Below are positions 37,396 through 45,605 of a DNA stretch of 64,000 bases, in pieces (the stretch's first letter is position 1; each line of letters starts with the position of its first letter). Source of the stretch: Rhizobium grahamii (lineage in GTDB: Bacteria > Pseudomonadota > Alphaproteobacteria > Rhizobiales > Rhizobiaceae); NCBI RefSeq assembly GCF_009498215.1, contig NZ_CP043498.1:1302001-1366000 (forward strand), read 5' to 3'. The notes under the pieces are model-generated. The model was given only the letters and a program-made list of their open reading frames with translations, was not told the DNA's origin and searched no databases. The position numbers and the translations under genes are program-made.

Positions 37396-38525
37396 CACGG
37401 GTTCCTCTTCCAAAGGTCGGGGTTGAAGATCTTGAAGCGGCCGTAGAAGGTTTCGAACAGCAGGATGACGACGAACAGCGTCCCCTGCAGCACCAGCACG
37501 GTCGCATCCGGCAGGCCCATGCGCCGCTGGATCAACCCGCCCGAGGCATCGATGCCACCAAGCAGGATGGCGACGGGAATGATCGCCAGCGGATTGTGTC
37601 GCGCCAGGAACGCGACGAGGATGCCCGTGTAGCCATAGCCGGCCGCCAGTGAGGCATTTGCACTGCCCTGGACGGCGGCGACCTCGATCATCCCGGCAAG
37701 ACCGGCAAAGCTGCCAGCGATGGCCGTGAAGCCGACGATCAGGCGACCAACCGGCAGTCCCTGGATTTGTGCGGCGCGAACATTGCCGCCGGCGATACGC
37801 GCCGCAAAGCCGTAGCTCGTGACTTCGATCAGCACCCACGAGACGATGCAGGCGACGATACCGATGGCGAGCCCCCAATGCACGTCCATGCCGGGTATTT
37901 TGCCGAGCATGTAGTCGGCGGGCAGGGGGGCTGTGGAGGGTTTGTTCAGACTTGCCGGATCGCGCAACGGTCCTTCGACGAACTGGTTCATCAGCGCGAT
38001 AGCGATGTAGGCGAGCAGCAGCGAGGAGATGGTCTCGTTGACGCCGCGGTAGTGGCGAAGGAAACCGGCCAGCCCGATCCAGATGCCGCCGACGATCATC
38101 GCCGCCGCTGCCATCACAAGCAGAACGAGGAGGGCAGGTAGCGTTCCGACGAACGGCAACGCCACTGCCGCGGCCGCGACACCACCCAGCACCACCGCGC
38201 CCTCGCCGCCGATGATGACCAGCCCCAGGCGGGCAGGCAGAGCAACGCAAAGCGCTGTCAGAAGCAGCGGGGCGGCCCGGCTGAGGCTGTTCTGGATCGA
38301 GAACCAGCTGCCGAAGCCGCCCGTGTACATCAGTTGGAACAAGGTAATCGGCGATTTGCCGATCACCACGATGAATACCGAGAAGAGCGCCAGCCCGATC
38401 AGGATCGCGCCGAAGCTGATGGCAACAGGTTCCGCGCGTCGCGCGACCCACTCGAGGATGGGCCTGAACGCGGACGATGGTTCGGAAGCCATGCCTATGG
38501 CGGAGGTGTTTGCCTCGACTGTCAT
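37395..38525 (-). CDS. ABC transporter permease (BPD_transp_2, nucleoside type), first subunit
   Basis: A 376-aa membrane protein. A cytoplasmic N-terminus of about 30 residues precedes the first helix (AILIGLALFSVFIVVIGKSP). The family core shows FSIQNSLSRAAPLLLTALCV, LGLVIIGGEGAVVLGGVAAA, RHYRGVNETISSLLLAYIAI, SYGFAARIAGGNVRAAQIQG and AAVQGSANASLAAGYGYTGI. It is the partner of the permease at 36469, together forming the channel of the BMP-type importer. It lies 18 nt downstream of the binding-protein gene. Confidence 0.9.
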   Translation of the reverse strand: MTVEANTSAIGMASEPSSAFRPILEWVARRAEPVAISFGAILIGLALFSVFIVVIGKSPITLFQLMYTGGFGSWFSIQNSLSRAAPLLLTALCVALPARLGLVIIGGEGAVVLGGVAAAAVALPFVGTLPALLVLLVMAAAAMIVGGIWIGLAGFLRHYRGVNETISSLLLAYIAIALMNQFVEGPLRDPASLNKPSTAPLPADYMLGKIPGMDVHWGLAIGIVACIVSWVLIEVTSYGFAARIAGGNVRAAQIQGLPVGRLIVGFTAIAGSFAGLAGMIEVAAVQGSANASLAAGYGYTGILVAFLARHNPLAIIPVAILLGGIDASGGLIQRRMGLPDATVLVLQGTLFVVILLFETFYGRFKIFNPDLWKRNP

Positions 38526-38543
38526 GACGCTTCTCCCCCTGGC

Positions 38544-39668
38544 TCAGGCCGTGGATCCGACGACGCCTTCCACCAGGTAGGCCATGCTCTCGAGCTCGAC
38601 GGCATCTTCGGCATAGCTCTTGTCAGCCGTTACGACGACGTTGCCCTTGTTGTCCTTGATCGGTCCCTTGAAGACCGAGAACTTGCCGCTCATCATCTCG
38701 GCAAGGGTGGCATCGAACTTAGTCCGTCCCTCGGCCGGCACAGCAGGTCCGAGCGGGCTCATCTTGACGAAGCCGTCCTTGAGGCCGCCGCGCACGAAAT
38801 TGCCGAGCTTTTCGCCGGCTTGCGCTCTCTTGACGAAGTCGCTGTAGACATTGCCCCAGGCCCATTCGGCGCCAGTCAGGTATTTTTCAGGTGCCAGCGG
38901 GCTCTGGTTGGCATGATAGCCGCAGACGAAGGCACCGCGGCCAGCTGCTGTTTCGACAACAACCTTCGGGCTGTCGACATGGCAGGTGATCACATCGGCA
39001 CCCTGGTCGATCAGCGCATTCGTCGCTTCGGCTTCCTTGACGGCAAGCGACCATTCGCCCGTAAAGATGACCTGGCAGGTAATCGTCGGATCGACCGAGC
39101 GCGCGCCGAGCAGAAAGGCGTTGATGTTCTGCAGCACCTGCGGGATGGGCTTGGCGGCGACGAAGCCGATTTTCTTGCTCTTCGACGTATAGCCGGCCGC
39201 GACACCATTCAGATATTGACCCTGGAAGATGTAGCCGAAATACGAACCGGTGTTCGCGGGGTTCTTGCCTTCCTGCCAGAGACCGCCGCAATGACGGAAC
39301 TGGATATCAGGATACTTTGCAGCCATCGCCAGCATATGCGGGTCGAAGTAGCCGAACGACGTCGGGAAGATCAGCGTGGCGCCATCGAGGTTGATCATCG
39401 ACTCCATCGTCTTCTGGACATCGACGGTTTCGGGAACATTTTCTTCTTCGACGATCGTGATGCCCGGCAGGGCCTTCAGCGAGGCTGCACCTTCGGCATG
39501 TGCCTGGTTGTAGCCGTAGTCGTCCTTAGGGCCGACGTAAATGAAGCCCACCGTCAGCGCGGTCTGGGCGAGGGCGCGGCCACTCAGCAAGCCAGGCGTC
39601 ATGGCGAGCGCTCCGGCTGCGGAAGCCTGGAGGAAATGGCGTCGGTTCATGGAAAGGAGTTTGGTCAT
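38544..39668 (-). CDS. BMP-family ABC transporter substrate-binding protein
   Basis: A 374-aa periplasmic protein of the basic membrane protein (Bmp/PnrA) family. The N-terminus has a twin-arginine signal (MNRRHFLQASAAGALAMTPG, cut near GRALA-QTAL). Fold elements include VGFIYVGPKDDYGYNQAHAE, FGYIFQGQYLNGVAAG, IGFVAAKPIPQVLQNINAFL and DVITCHVDSPKVVVETAAG. PnrA relatives bind nucleosides and other ring amides. In this operon the likely ligand is cyanuric acid, biuret, triuret or a related ring amide. The ATG at 39668 has AAGGAG 8 nt upstream. It is the first gene of the operon and divergent from the GntR gene. Confidence 0.9.
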   Translation of the reverse strand: MTKLLSMNRRHFLQASAAGALAMTPGLLSGRALAQTALTVGFIYVGPKDDYGYNQAHAEGAASLKALPGITIVEEENVPETVDVQKTMESMINLDGATLIFPTSFGYFDPHMLAMAAKYPDIQFRHCGGLWQEGKNPANTGSYFGYIFQGQYLNGVAAGYTSKSKKIGFVAAKPIPQVLQNINAFLLGARSVDPTITCQVIFTGEWSLAVKEAEATNALIDQGADVITCHVDSPKVVVETAAGRGAFVCGYHANQSPLAPEKYLTGAEWAWGNVYSDFVKRAQAGEKLGNFVRGGLKDGFVKMSPLGPAVPAEGRTKFDATLAEMMSGKFSVFKGPIKDNKGNVVVTADKSYAEDAVELESMAYLVEGVVGSTA

Positions 39669-39718
39669 CGGAATGCTCCTTGCGGCTACGGCCGGTTCGA
39701 AAAAACGTTGCGTAAAAG

Positions 39719-39726
39719 TGTATGCA
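39719..39726. promoter_or_regulatory. candidate GntR operator 1
   Basis: TGTATGCA, 51 bp upstream of the binding-protein ATG. It fits TGYATRCA, the kind of short palindromic core used by FCD-type GntR regulators. Confidence 0.45.
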
Positions 39727-39793
39727 ACGACCGTGCCAGACTTTATGTTATTGATTTTATGCAATAAAAATATTCGATAAACATGCGCTGAAC

Positions 39794-39809
39794 AAACTGC
39801 ATGCAGTTT
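39794..39809. promoter_or_regulatory. candidate GntR operator 2, perfect 16-bp palindrome
   Basis: AAACTGCATGCAGTTT equals its own reverse complement and contains TGCATGCA at its centre. It is the strongest candidate regulator site in the gap. Confidence 0.55.
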
Positions 39810-39951
39810 CGACAGATAAATGGTCGAAAAGTAATCAGAGGATGATATTTGAGCAAATGTCGATTTCGACCAGGTTTCCATAGTTGTAAAACGCGCCTGA
39901 AACCCACGAAAAAGACGAAACTATTTGACTTTTCGGGGCATCGAACGAATC

Positions 39952-39959
39952 TGTATGCA
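39952..39959. promoter_or_regulatory. candidate GntR operator 3
   Basis: TGTATGCA (followed by A), 21 bp before the GTG of the GntR gene. It is identical to site 1, and its position suits autoregulation. Confidence 0.45.
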
Positions 39960-39980
39960 ATCTAGGGAAATCAGCTAAAC

Positions 39981-40658
39981 GTGAATCAGCTCAAGCGCAG
40001 ACAAGTGGTAAGGGCCGGCACGACCGTTGAACAAATGGTCCGCGCGGTAGCTGATATGATCGTGACGGGAGCATTGCTGCCGGGCGAAAAACTGGACGAA
40101 ATTTCGCTGGCGGGGCGTTTCGAAGTGTCTCGAACGCCCGTGCGTGAAGCGTTGAGGGAGCTCGGTGCGATGGGCTTGGTCGATCGCGAACCGAACCGCA
40201 GCGCGACCGTCGCCAATGTGACGGAAGCCTATCTTCATTCGATGTTCGAGGCCATGTCAGAACTCGAGGCGATTTGCGCGCGGCTATCAGCTGAACGCAT
40301 GACCATCGATGAAAGACGCGCACTGGAGTTTTCGCATCGCGGTTCGGCAAAGCTCGTTCACGCCGGCGCCGACGACGAATACGCGGCGCACAACACCGAG
40401 TTTCACTCGCGGCTGTATCGCGGCGCGCATAATGATCACATCTACGAGATGGTGACCCAGACCCGCGCGCGGCTGGCACCGTTTCGTCGCGCGCAGTTCC
40501 GCTTGCCGGGCCGCCTGGCAAAATCCTATGACGAGCACGACGTGATCGTGACGGCTATCATGCGCGGCGATGCAGTGGCGGCTGGACAGGCGGCCTATGC
40601 GCATGTTGCGATTGTTAGTGACGCAAGCATCGTCTTCGCGACCGTCAAGGGACAGTAA
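39981..40658 (+). CDS. GntR-family (FCD subfamily) transcriptional regulator
   Basis: A 225-aa regulator starting at GTG 39981. The winged HTH is at about residues 20-75 (MIVTGALLPGEKLDEISLAG, RFEVSRTPVREALRELGAMG, LVDREPNRSATVANVT). An all-helical FCD ligand-binding domain follows, with metal or carboxylate ligands suggested by FEAMSELEAICARL, HNTEFHSRLYRGAHND and SYDEHDVIVTAIMRGD. Its position, divergent from the ten-gene operon and sharing TGYATGCA sites, makes it the likely local regulator. The effector could be cyanuric acid, biuret or a downstream product. Confidence 0.9.
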   Translation: MNQLKRRQVVRAGTTVEQMVRAVADMIVTGALLPGEKLDEISLAGRFEVSRTPVREALRELGAMGLVDREPNRSATVANVTEAYLHSMFEAMSELEAICARLSAERMTIDERRALEFSHRGSAKLVHAGADDEYAAHNTEFHSRLYRGAHNDHIYEMVTQTRARLAPFRRAQFRLPGRLAKSYDEHDVIVTAIMRGDAVAAGQAAYAHVAIVSDASIVFATVKGQ

Positions 40659-40822
40659 GGTTATCGTCCATCATCAGAGACGGTTGGTAACGCTTTGAAA
40701 GAGAAAAGCTTTTATATAGCGTCAAGATCATCGGGCCGAAGCTGCCGACTGGTTGAAATTAATTCTTCTGTTCCATAATCTATCTTATACGATCTTTGGG
40801 TGGGTAGGGGTACATTCTATTT

Positions 40823-40838
40823 CCAAGTGCGACATGCC
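40823..40838 (+). repeat. IS30-type left inverted repeat
   Basis: CCAAGTGCGACATGCC. It matches the right-end repeat at 14 of 16 positions. Confidence 0.65.
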
Positions 40839-40873
40839 AGTAATTTCAATGGCTTCACTTTGGAGATTTTGGC

Positions 40874-41875
40874 ATGTATCGATGCTATACGCAGATCACC
40901 CTTGCCGATCGCCGGCGTCTTCATCATCTGGTGGCGGCAAAGGTTCCGGTCAACGAGATGGCGCGTCAGCTTGGCCGTCATCGCTCGACCATTTACCGCG
41001 AGATCAAGCGCAACACGTTTCATGACCGTGAGCTGTCAGACTGGGACGGATACTACAGCACGGTGGCTCACGACATCTCCAGGGACCGTCGGAGCCGATT
41101 GAGAAAGCTGCGGCGCCATCCAGCTTTACGCAAGCAGATCATCAAGCAGTTGGAGGCGCGCTGGTCCCCGGAACAGATCGCCGGACGTTTGCTGTCGGAC
41201 GGGCTCAGTCGCATTCGCGTGTGCAAAGAGACGATTTACCGCTTCATCTACAGCAAGGAAGATTACGAGCTTGGTCTTTATCAGTATCTCTCTGAGGCCC
41301 GCCGTAAACGTCGTCCAATGCGTTCCAGGAAGCCGCGCGACGGCGCGTTTCCCGCTAGCCACCGGATATCCCAAAGACCTGATTTCATTGGAGATAGATC
41401 GATGTTTGGCCATTGGGAGGGAGACCTCCTCATCTTCGAACGCCCACTCGGCCATGCCAATGTCACCACGCTCGTGGAGCGCAAGAGCCGCTACACCGTT
41501 CTCATCAAGAACCCGAGCCGGCACACGAGGCCAATCATGGACAAGATCATCAGCGCGTTTTCGCCATTGCCGGCGTTCGCGCGTCAGAGCTTCACATTTG
41601 ATCGGGGTACCGAGTTTGCCGGGTTCAGGGCTCTGGAAGACGGGATTGGCGCGAGGAGCTGGTTTTGCGACCCAAGTGCGCCATGGCAGAAAGGGACGGT
41701 CGAGAACGCAAACAAGCGCATTCGACGCTACTTGCCCGGCACCACAGATCTCGCCACAGTATCCCAACGCGACCTTCTCCAGCTCACACGCCACCTCAAT
41801 GATCAGCCGCGTAAATGCCTCGGATACATGACGCCGGCTGAGGCATTCATGGCACATTTGCAGGATGGGGCGTGA
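40874..41875 (+). CDS. IS30-family transposase
   Basis: A 333-aa full-length transposase. The N-terminal HTH has LADRRRLHHLVAAKVPVNEM, then ARQLGRHRSTIYREIKRN, typical of IS30. ARWSPEQIAGRLLSDG and CKETIYRFIYS follow. The DDE catalytic core is visible as FGHWEGDLLIF (D), FTFDRGTEFAGF (D) and PWQKGTVENANKRIRRYLP (E). No frameshift or stop is present, so the element may be active. Codon use resembles the host. Confidence 0.93.
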   Translation: MYRCYTQITLADRRRLHHLVAAKVPVNEMARQLGRHRSTIYREIKRNTFHDRELSDWDGYYSTVAHDISRDRRSRLRKLRRHPALRKQIIKQLEARWSPEQIAGRLLSDGLSRIRVCKETIYRFIYSKEDYELGLYQYLSEARRKRRPMRSRKPRDGAFPASHRISQRPDFIGDRSMFGHWEGDLLIFERPLGHANVTTLVERKSRYTVLIKNPSRHTRPIMDKIISAFSPLPAFARQSFTFDRGTEFAGFRALEDGIGARSWFCDPSAPWQKGTVENANKRIRRYLPGTTDLATVSQRDLLQLTRHLNDQPRKCLGYMTPAEAFMAHLQDGA

Positions 41876-41894
41876 TCCCCTACCCTGAAGCGCA

Positions 41895-41910
41895 GGCATG
41901 ATGCACTTGG
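41895..41910 (-). repeat. IS30-type right inverted repeat
   Basis: GGCATGATGCACTTGG on the plus strand, i.e. CCAAGTGCATCATGCC reading inward. It pairs with the left repeat. Confidence 0.65.
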
Positions 41911-42050
41911 GTTAGCTTTTCCTGATGGAAGCGGTGCGCTGGTTGTCTGCTCGTCGCCTCCTGCCGCAACGGCCTCGCCCCAATTGATCCGCGCTCTTCC
42001 TTTGTGCGTAGACTGCCCTACAATTTTCTGGGATAGCCGGAGCCATCGCC

Positions 42051-42473
42051 ATGCGCGCTTTCCTCGCAGTTTTCATTCTGTGTGCCGCGTCCTTTGTAAT
42101 GACCGCTCGGGCAGAAGATCCGATCGATACGACGCGGATCATGATCGAGGCGCAGATCAAGGCGTTCCTGAACGACGATGTGGACACGGCCTATTCCTAC
42201 GCCGCGCCAAGCATCAAGGCGATCTATCCCGACAAGAACCTGTTCTTCGCGATGGTCAAGAAAAGCTATCAACCGGTCTATCACCCCGGCAACTATGCCT
42301 TCGGGCGAAGTCGCTCGGTGGACAACGGCGCGATGATCTATCACGAGGTGCTGATCTCGGGCCGCGACGGCAAGGATTGGACCGCCATATACCAAGTCGC
42401 GCGCCAGCCGGATGGAAGCTACAAGATCAACGGTGTTCAGATCGTGCCGAATACCGAGAGCAAGGGCATTTAG
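42051..42473 (+). CDS. DUF4864 domain secreted protein
   Basis: A 140-aa protein with signal peptide FLAVFILCAASFVMTARA. A compact alpha-beta domain follows (IMIEAQIKAFLNDDVDTAYS, YAAPSIKAIYPDKNLFFAMV, GSYKINGVQIVPNTESKGI). The pattern matches DUF4864, a SnoaL/NTF2-like family of unknown role, probably periplasmic. It stands alone between the IS element and the convergent tgt gene. Confidence 0.8.
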   Translation: MRAFLAVFILCAASFVMTARAEDPIDTTRIMIEAQIKAFLNDDVDTAYSYAAPSIKAIYPDKNLFFAMVKKSYQPVYHPGNYAFGRSRSVDNGAMIYHEVLISGRDGKDWTAIYQVARQPDGSYKINGVQIVPNTESKGI

Positions 42474-42781
42474 GACCCCGCAGCCCAAAGCATATGGACA
42501 GCTCCAATCGGGAATCGGGAGGTCACGCGGCCTGGTTCCAAGGCATCCGGTTCAGCAGTTTCGCCATCCCAACCCGTCAACGGCGAAACCGACAGGATCG
42601 ACCAGGAAATCGGCAATGGAACCGACTGCGTTGGCGCGGCAGGCATCGCCAAATGATGCGATGGCAGCCTCGTTGGACGTTGCGACGCCGCCTTCGTGAA
42701 GGTCACCTAGACAGTGAACGGGCTATCAGTCTGCGAACGACGAGGCGCTGCTCTTCAGCAGATCGGTGGACGTCGGTCTGC
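42474..42781. other. 308-bp gap, nothing recognised
   Basis: Lies between the DUF4864 and tgt stop codons. Frames across it lack plausible starts or domains, and no strong hairpin was seen. Confidence 0.5.
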
Positions 42782-43912
42782 TCAGACCGGCTCCAGATCG
42801 CCCCTCGCCCATTCTTCCTTCGTTTCCGCCATAAAGTCGGCAAACCGACCTTCTGCGATCGCTTTGCGGATGCCCTGCATCAGCTCCTGATAGTAGGCGA
42901 GATTATGCCAGGAGAGCAGCATCCCGCCGAGCGCCTCGTTGGCGCGGACAAGGTGATGCAGGTAGGCGCGCGAGTAGTCGCGTGAGGCCGGGCAGTTCGA
43001 CTGGTCGTCGAGCGGGCGCATATCCTCGGCGTGACGGGCGTTGCGGATGTTGACCTTGCCACGACGGGTGAAGGCAAGACCATGCCGGCCGGAGCGGGTC
43101 GGCATGACGCAGTCGAACATGTCGATACCGCGAGCAACCGACTTCAGGATATCGTCGGGCGTGCCGACGCCCATGAGGTAGCGCGGCTTTTCCGTCGGAA
43201 GCACCGGCAGCGTTTCCTCAAGCATCTTCAGCATGACGTCCTGCGGCTCGCCGACGGCGAGACCACCAACGGCATAGCCCTTGAGATCGAGATCCTTGAG
43301 CGCGGCAGCCGATCGGACGCGAAGGGCGGGCACGTCCCCACCCTGCACGATGCCGAACATTGCCTTCCCCGGCTGGTTGCCGAAAGCGACCTTGCATCGC
43401 TCGGCCCAGCGCAGTGACATTTCCATGGCACGCTCGATTTCACGCGGCTCGGCGGGCAGCGCCACGCATTCGTCGAGCTGCATCTGGATGTCGCTGTCGA
43501 GCAATCCCTGGATCTCGATGGAGCGTTCCGGCGACATGTGGTGCAGGCTGCCGTCGACATGCGATTTGAACGTCACGCCCTGCTCGTCGAGCTTGCGCAG
43601 ACCGGAAAGCGACATGACCTGAAAGCCGCCGCTGTCGGTGAGGATAGGCCCGTCCCAGCGGATCAGCTTGTGAAGACCGCCGAGACGCGCCACGCGCTCG
43701 GCCGTCGGGCGCAGCATCAGATGGTAGGTATTGCCGAGAATGATGTCGGCGCCGGTGTCGCGAACCTGGTCGAGATACATTGCCTTGACGGTGCCGACAG
43801 TGCCGACAGGCATGAAAGCAGGCGTGCGGATCGTGCCGCGCGGCATCGAGACCTCGCCCAGACGAGCACCGGCATCGGTCTTCTTGAGGGTGAACTGAAA
43901 GTTCTCGGTCAT
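42782..43912 (-). CDS. tgt: tRNA-guanine transglycosylase
   Basis: A 376-aa TIM-barrel enzyme that exchanges guanine for preQ1 at position 34 of GUN-anticodon tRNAs. Conserved elements are [54 protein letters not shown] and [18 protein letters not shown]. The region that normally binds zinc through CxCxxC-His here reads [19 protein letters not shown]. Only one of the three usual Cys is kept, while the distal His ([10 protein letters not shown]) is present. The start follows the queA stop with no gap (TAA then ATG). Confidence 0.95.
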   Translation of the reverse strand: MTENFQFTLKKTDAGARLGEVSMPRGTIRTPAFMPVGTVGTVKAMYLDQVRDTGADIILGNTYHLMLRPTAERVARLGGLHKLIRWDGPILTDSGGFQVMSLSGLRKLDEQGVTFKSHVDGSLHHMSPERSIEIQGLLDSDIQMQLDECVALPAEPREIERAMEMSLRWAERCKVAFGNQPGKAMFGIVQGGDVPALRVRSAAALKDLDLKGYAVGGLAVGEPQDVMLKMLEETLPVLPTEKPRYLMGVGTPDDILKSVARGIDMFDCVMPTRSGRHGLAFTRRGKVNIRNARHAEDMRPLDDQSNCPASRDYSRAYLHHLVRANEALGGMLLSWHNLAYYQELMQGIRKAIAEGRFADFMAETKEEWARGDLEPV

Positions 43913-44998
43913 TTAGTCTTTCCGGAAAAGAAGGCTGGAATCGCCATAGGAATAAAAGCGGTAGCCCGTCGAGATCGCATGGCTGTAGGCTGCGTGCATC
44001 GTCTCGAAGCCGGCAAACGCCGAAACGAGCATGAACAGTGTCGAACGAGGCAAATGGAAGTTCGTCATCAGCATGTCAACCGCCTTGAAGCGGTAGCCGG
44101 GCGTGATGAAGATGCCGGTGTCGCCGGCCCAGGCGCGGATCTCGCCATTTTCCCGGGCGGCACTTTCAATCAGCCGCAGTGATGTCGTGCCGACGCAGAT
44201 GATCCGCCCGCCCCTCGCCTTGACGGCATTGAGGCTCGCAGCCGTCTCGGCGGTGACGTAGCCACTTTCGAAATGCATCTTGTGATCATCGGTATCGTCC
44301 ACCTTCATGGGCAGGAAGGTGCCGGCACCGACATGCAATGTCACGAAATGCCGCTCGACACCTGCCTTGTCGATGGCGTCGAAAAGACCCGGCGTGAAGT
44401 GAAGCCCGGCCGTCGGGGCCGCAACGGCACCCTCCTCGCGGGCGTAAATCGTCTGGTAGTCGGCGCGGTCACGCTCATCCTCGGCGCGCTTGGCGGCGAT
44501 ATAGGGCGGCAGCGGAATGTGCCCGACAGAATGGATCGCCTCGTCGAGCATTGGCCCGGAAAGATCGAAGGCAAGCGTGACTTCACCGCCCTCGCCCTTC
44601 TCTTCGACTGTGCAATCGAGTTTGCCGAGAAGGCAGCTGCTGCCGTCGTGGCCGAACGAGATACGATCGCCGATCTTGATACGTTTTCCGGGCTTGGCGA
44701 AGGCTTTCCAGCGACTGGCGCCAATGCGCATGTGCAGCGTCGCCGAAACCTGCTGGCCGCCCGCGCCTTCTCTATGGCGAATGCCTTCGAGTTGGGCGGG
44801 AATGACCTTGGTATCATTGAAGACGAGTGCGTCCCCTGCCCTTAGAAAGCTGGGCAGATCGCTCACCCGATGATCCGACAGCTGTGCCTCCCCGGCTGCT
44901 GGATCGACGACGAGCAAACGCGCGCTGTCGCGCGGCTCGGCTGGCCGCAGGGCGATCCGTTCATCCGGCAGGTCGAAATCAAAGAGGTCTACGCGCAT
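43913..44998 (-). CDS. queA: tRNA preQ1(34) S-adenosylmethionine ribosyltransferase-isomerase
   Basis: A 361-aa enzyme that adds the cyclopentyl precursor from SAM to preQ1-modified tRNA to form epoxyqueuosine. Hallmarks are [77 protein letters not shown] and [20 protein letters not shown]. It directly precedes tgt, giving a queuosine operon. A terminator separates it from ppiB. Confidence 0.96.
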   Translation of the reverse strand: MRVDLFDFDLPDERIALRPAEPRDSARLLVVDPAAGEAQLSDHRVSDLPSFLRAGDALVFNDTKVIPAQLEGIRHREGAGGQQVSATLHMRIGASRWKAFAKPGKRIKIGDRISFGHDGSSCLLGKLDCTVEEKGEGGEVTLAFDLSGPMLDEAIHSVGHIPLPPYIAAKRAEDERDRADYQTIYAREEGAVAAPTAGLHFTPGLFDAIDKAGVERHFVTLHVGAGTFLPMKVDDTDDHKMHFESGYVTAETAASLNAVKARGGRIICVGTTSLRLIESAARENGEIRAWAGDTGIFITPGYRFKAVDMLMTNFHLPRSTLFMLVSAFAGFETMHAAYSHAISTGYRFYSYGDSSLLFRKD

Positions 44999-45018
44999 CA
45001 CTTAAATCCAGGCAAAGC

Positions 45019-45055
45019 GAAACCCGCCCCACGCTTTCGCGCAAGGGCGGGTTTC
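45019..45055 (-). terminator. hairpin terminator after ppiB
   Basis: GAAACCCGCCC and GGGCGGGTTTC form a perfect 11-bp stem with a 15-nt loop, 14 bp beyond the ppiB stop on the minus strand. It separates the coaD-ppiA-ppiB transcript from queA-tgt. Confidence 0.65.
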
Positions 45056-45069
45056 AGCAGAAATCACAA

Positions 45070-45579
45070 TCAGACGTCAGCGGCAACCCGCATCGAGACG
45101 ATCGAGTCCGGATCGGTGACCGGCTCGCCCTTCTTGATCTTGTCGACGTTGTCCATGCCTTCGATGACCTGACCCCAGACGGAGTACTGCTTGTTGAGCC
45201 AGGGAGCATCCGTGAAGCAGATGAAGAACTGCGAGTTGGCCGAGTTCGGGTTCTGCGAGCGCGCCATCGAGCAGGTGCCTCTGATGTGGCTGATTGCCGA
45301 GAATTCAGCCTTCAGGTCAGGCTTCTCGGAGCCGCCCATGCCGGCGCGGCCTGGGTTGAAGCTCTCGCTGCCCTTCTTGCCGAACTTCACGTCACCGGTC
45401 TGCGCCATGAAGTCGTTGATGACGCGATGGAAGACAACGCCGTCATAGGCCTTCTCGCGAGCGAGTTCCTTGATGCGGGCGACGTGTTCCGGTGCCACTT
45501 CCGGCAGCAGCTGGATGACAACCTTGCCCTTGGTGGTTTCCAGGATGATGGTGTTTTCGGGATCCTTGATCTCGGCCAT
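45070..45579 (-). CDS. ppiB: cytoplasmic cyclophilin-type peptidyl-prolyl isomerase
   Basis: A 169-aa cyclophilin without signal peptide. The family core is TIILETTKGKVVIQLLPEVA, VVFHRVINDFMAQTGDVKFG, SMARSQNPNSANSQFFICFT and WLNKQYSVWGQVIEGMDNVD. It catalyses Xaa-Pro isomerisation in the cytosol. AGGAG precedes the ATG. It lies 26 bp downstream of the secreted paralogue, and the two probably arose by duplication. Confidence 0.94.
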   Translation of the reverse strand: MAEIKDPENTIILETTKGKVVIQLLPEVAPEHVARIKELAREKAYDGVVFHRVINDFMAQTGDVKFGKKGSESFNPGRAGMGGSEKPDLKAEFSAISHIRGTCSMARSQNPNSANSQFFICFTDAPWLNKQYSVWGQVIEGMDNVDKIKKGEPVTDPDSIVSMRVAADV

Positions 45580-45605
45580 TCTTCTTCTCCTACTTGTCTT
45601 GAAAC

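Larger units (their letters stand above)
39669..39980. promoter_or_regulatory. divergent control region between operon and gntR
   Basis: A 312-bp AT-rich gap carrying both promoters. It holds three TGYATGCA octamers (listed separately) and a weaker copy, TTATGCAAT, at 39757-39765. No coding sequence is seen. Confidence 0.6.
40823..41910 (+). mobile_element. IS30-family insertion sequence, apparently complete
   Basis: About 1.09 kb. Imperfect terminal inverted repeats read CCAAGTGC-GA-CATGCC at the left end and its counterpart CCAAGTGC-AT-CATGCC at the right end. A single intact transposase gene lies between them. A 2-3 bp target duplication is expected but is not clear at these boundaries, so the ends may be off by a few bases. 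It lies 164 bp beyond gntR, at the edge of the catabolic island. Confidence 0.75.

Noticed and set aside
37396..38451. N-terminal extension of the second permease to a 660-residue protein
   Set aside because: The extension lies in another frame of the first permease gene and is Arg/Pro-rich without helices; the ATG at 37395 in a TGATG overlap is the natural start.
40802..41885. GGGTAGGGG (40802) and CCCCTACCC (41877) as IS30 terminal repeats
   Set aside because: One lies outside and the other inside the better-matching CCAAGTGC-CATGCC ends, so their order does not fit a single inverted-repeat pair.
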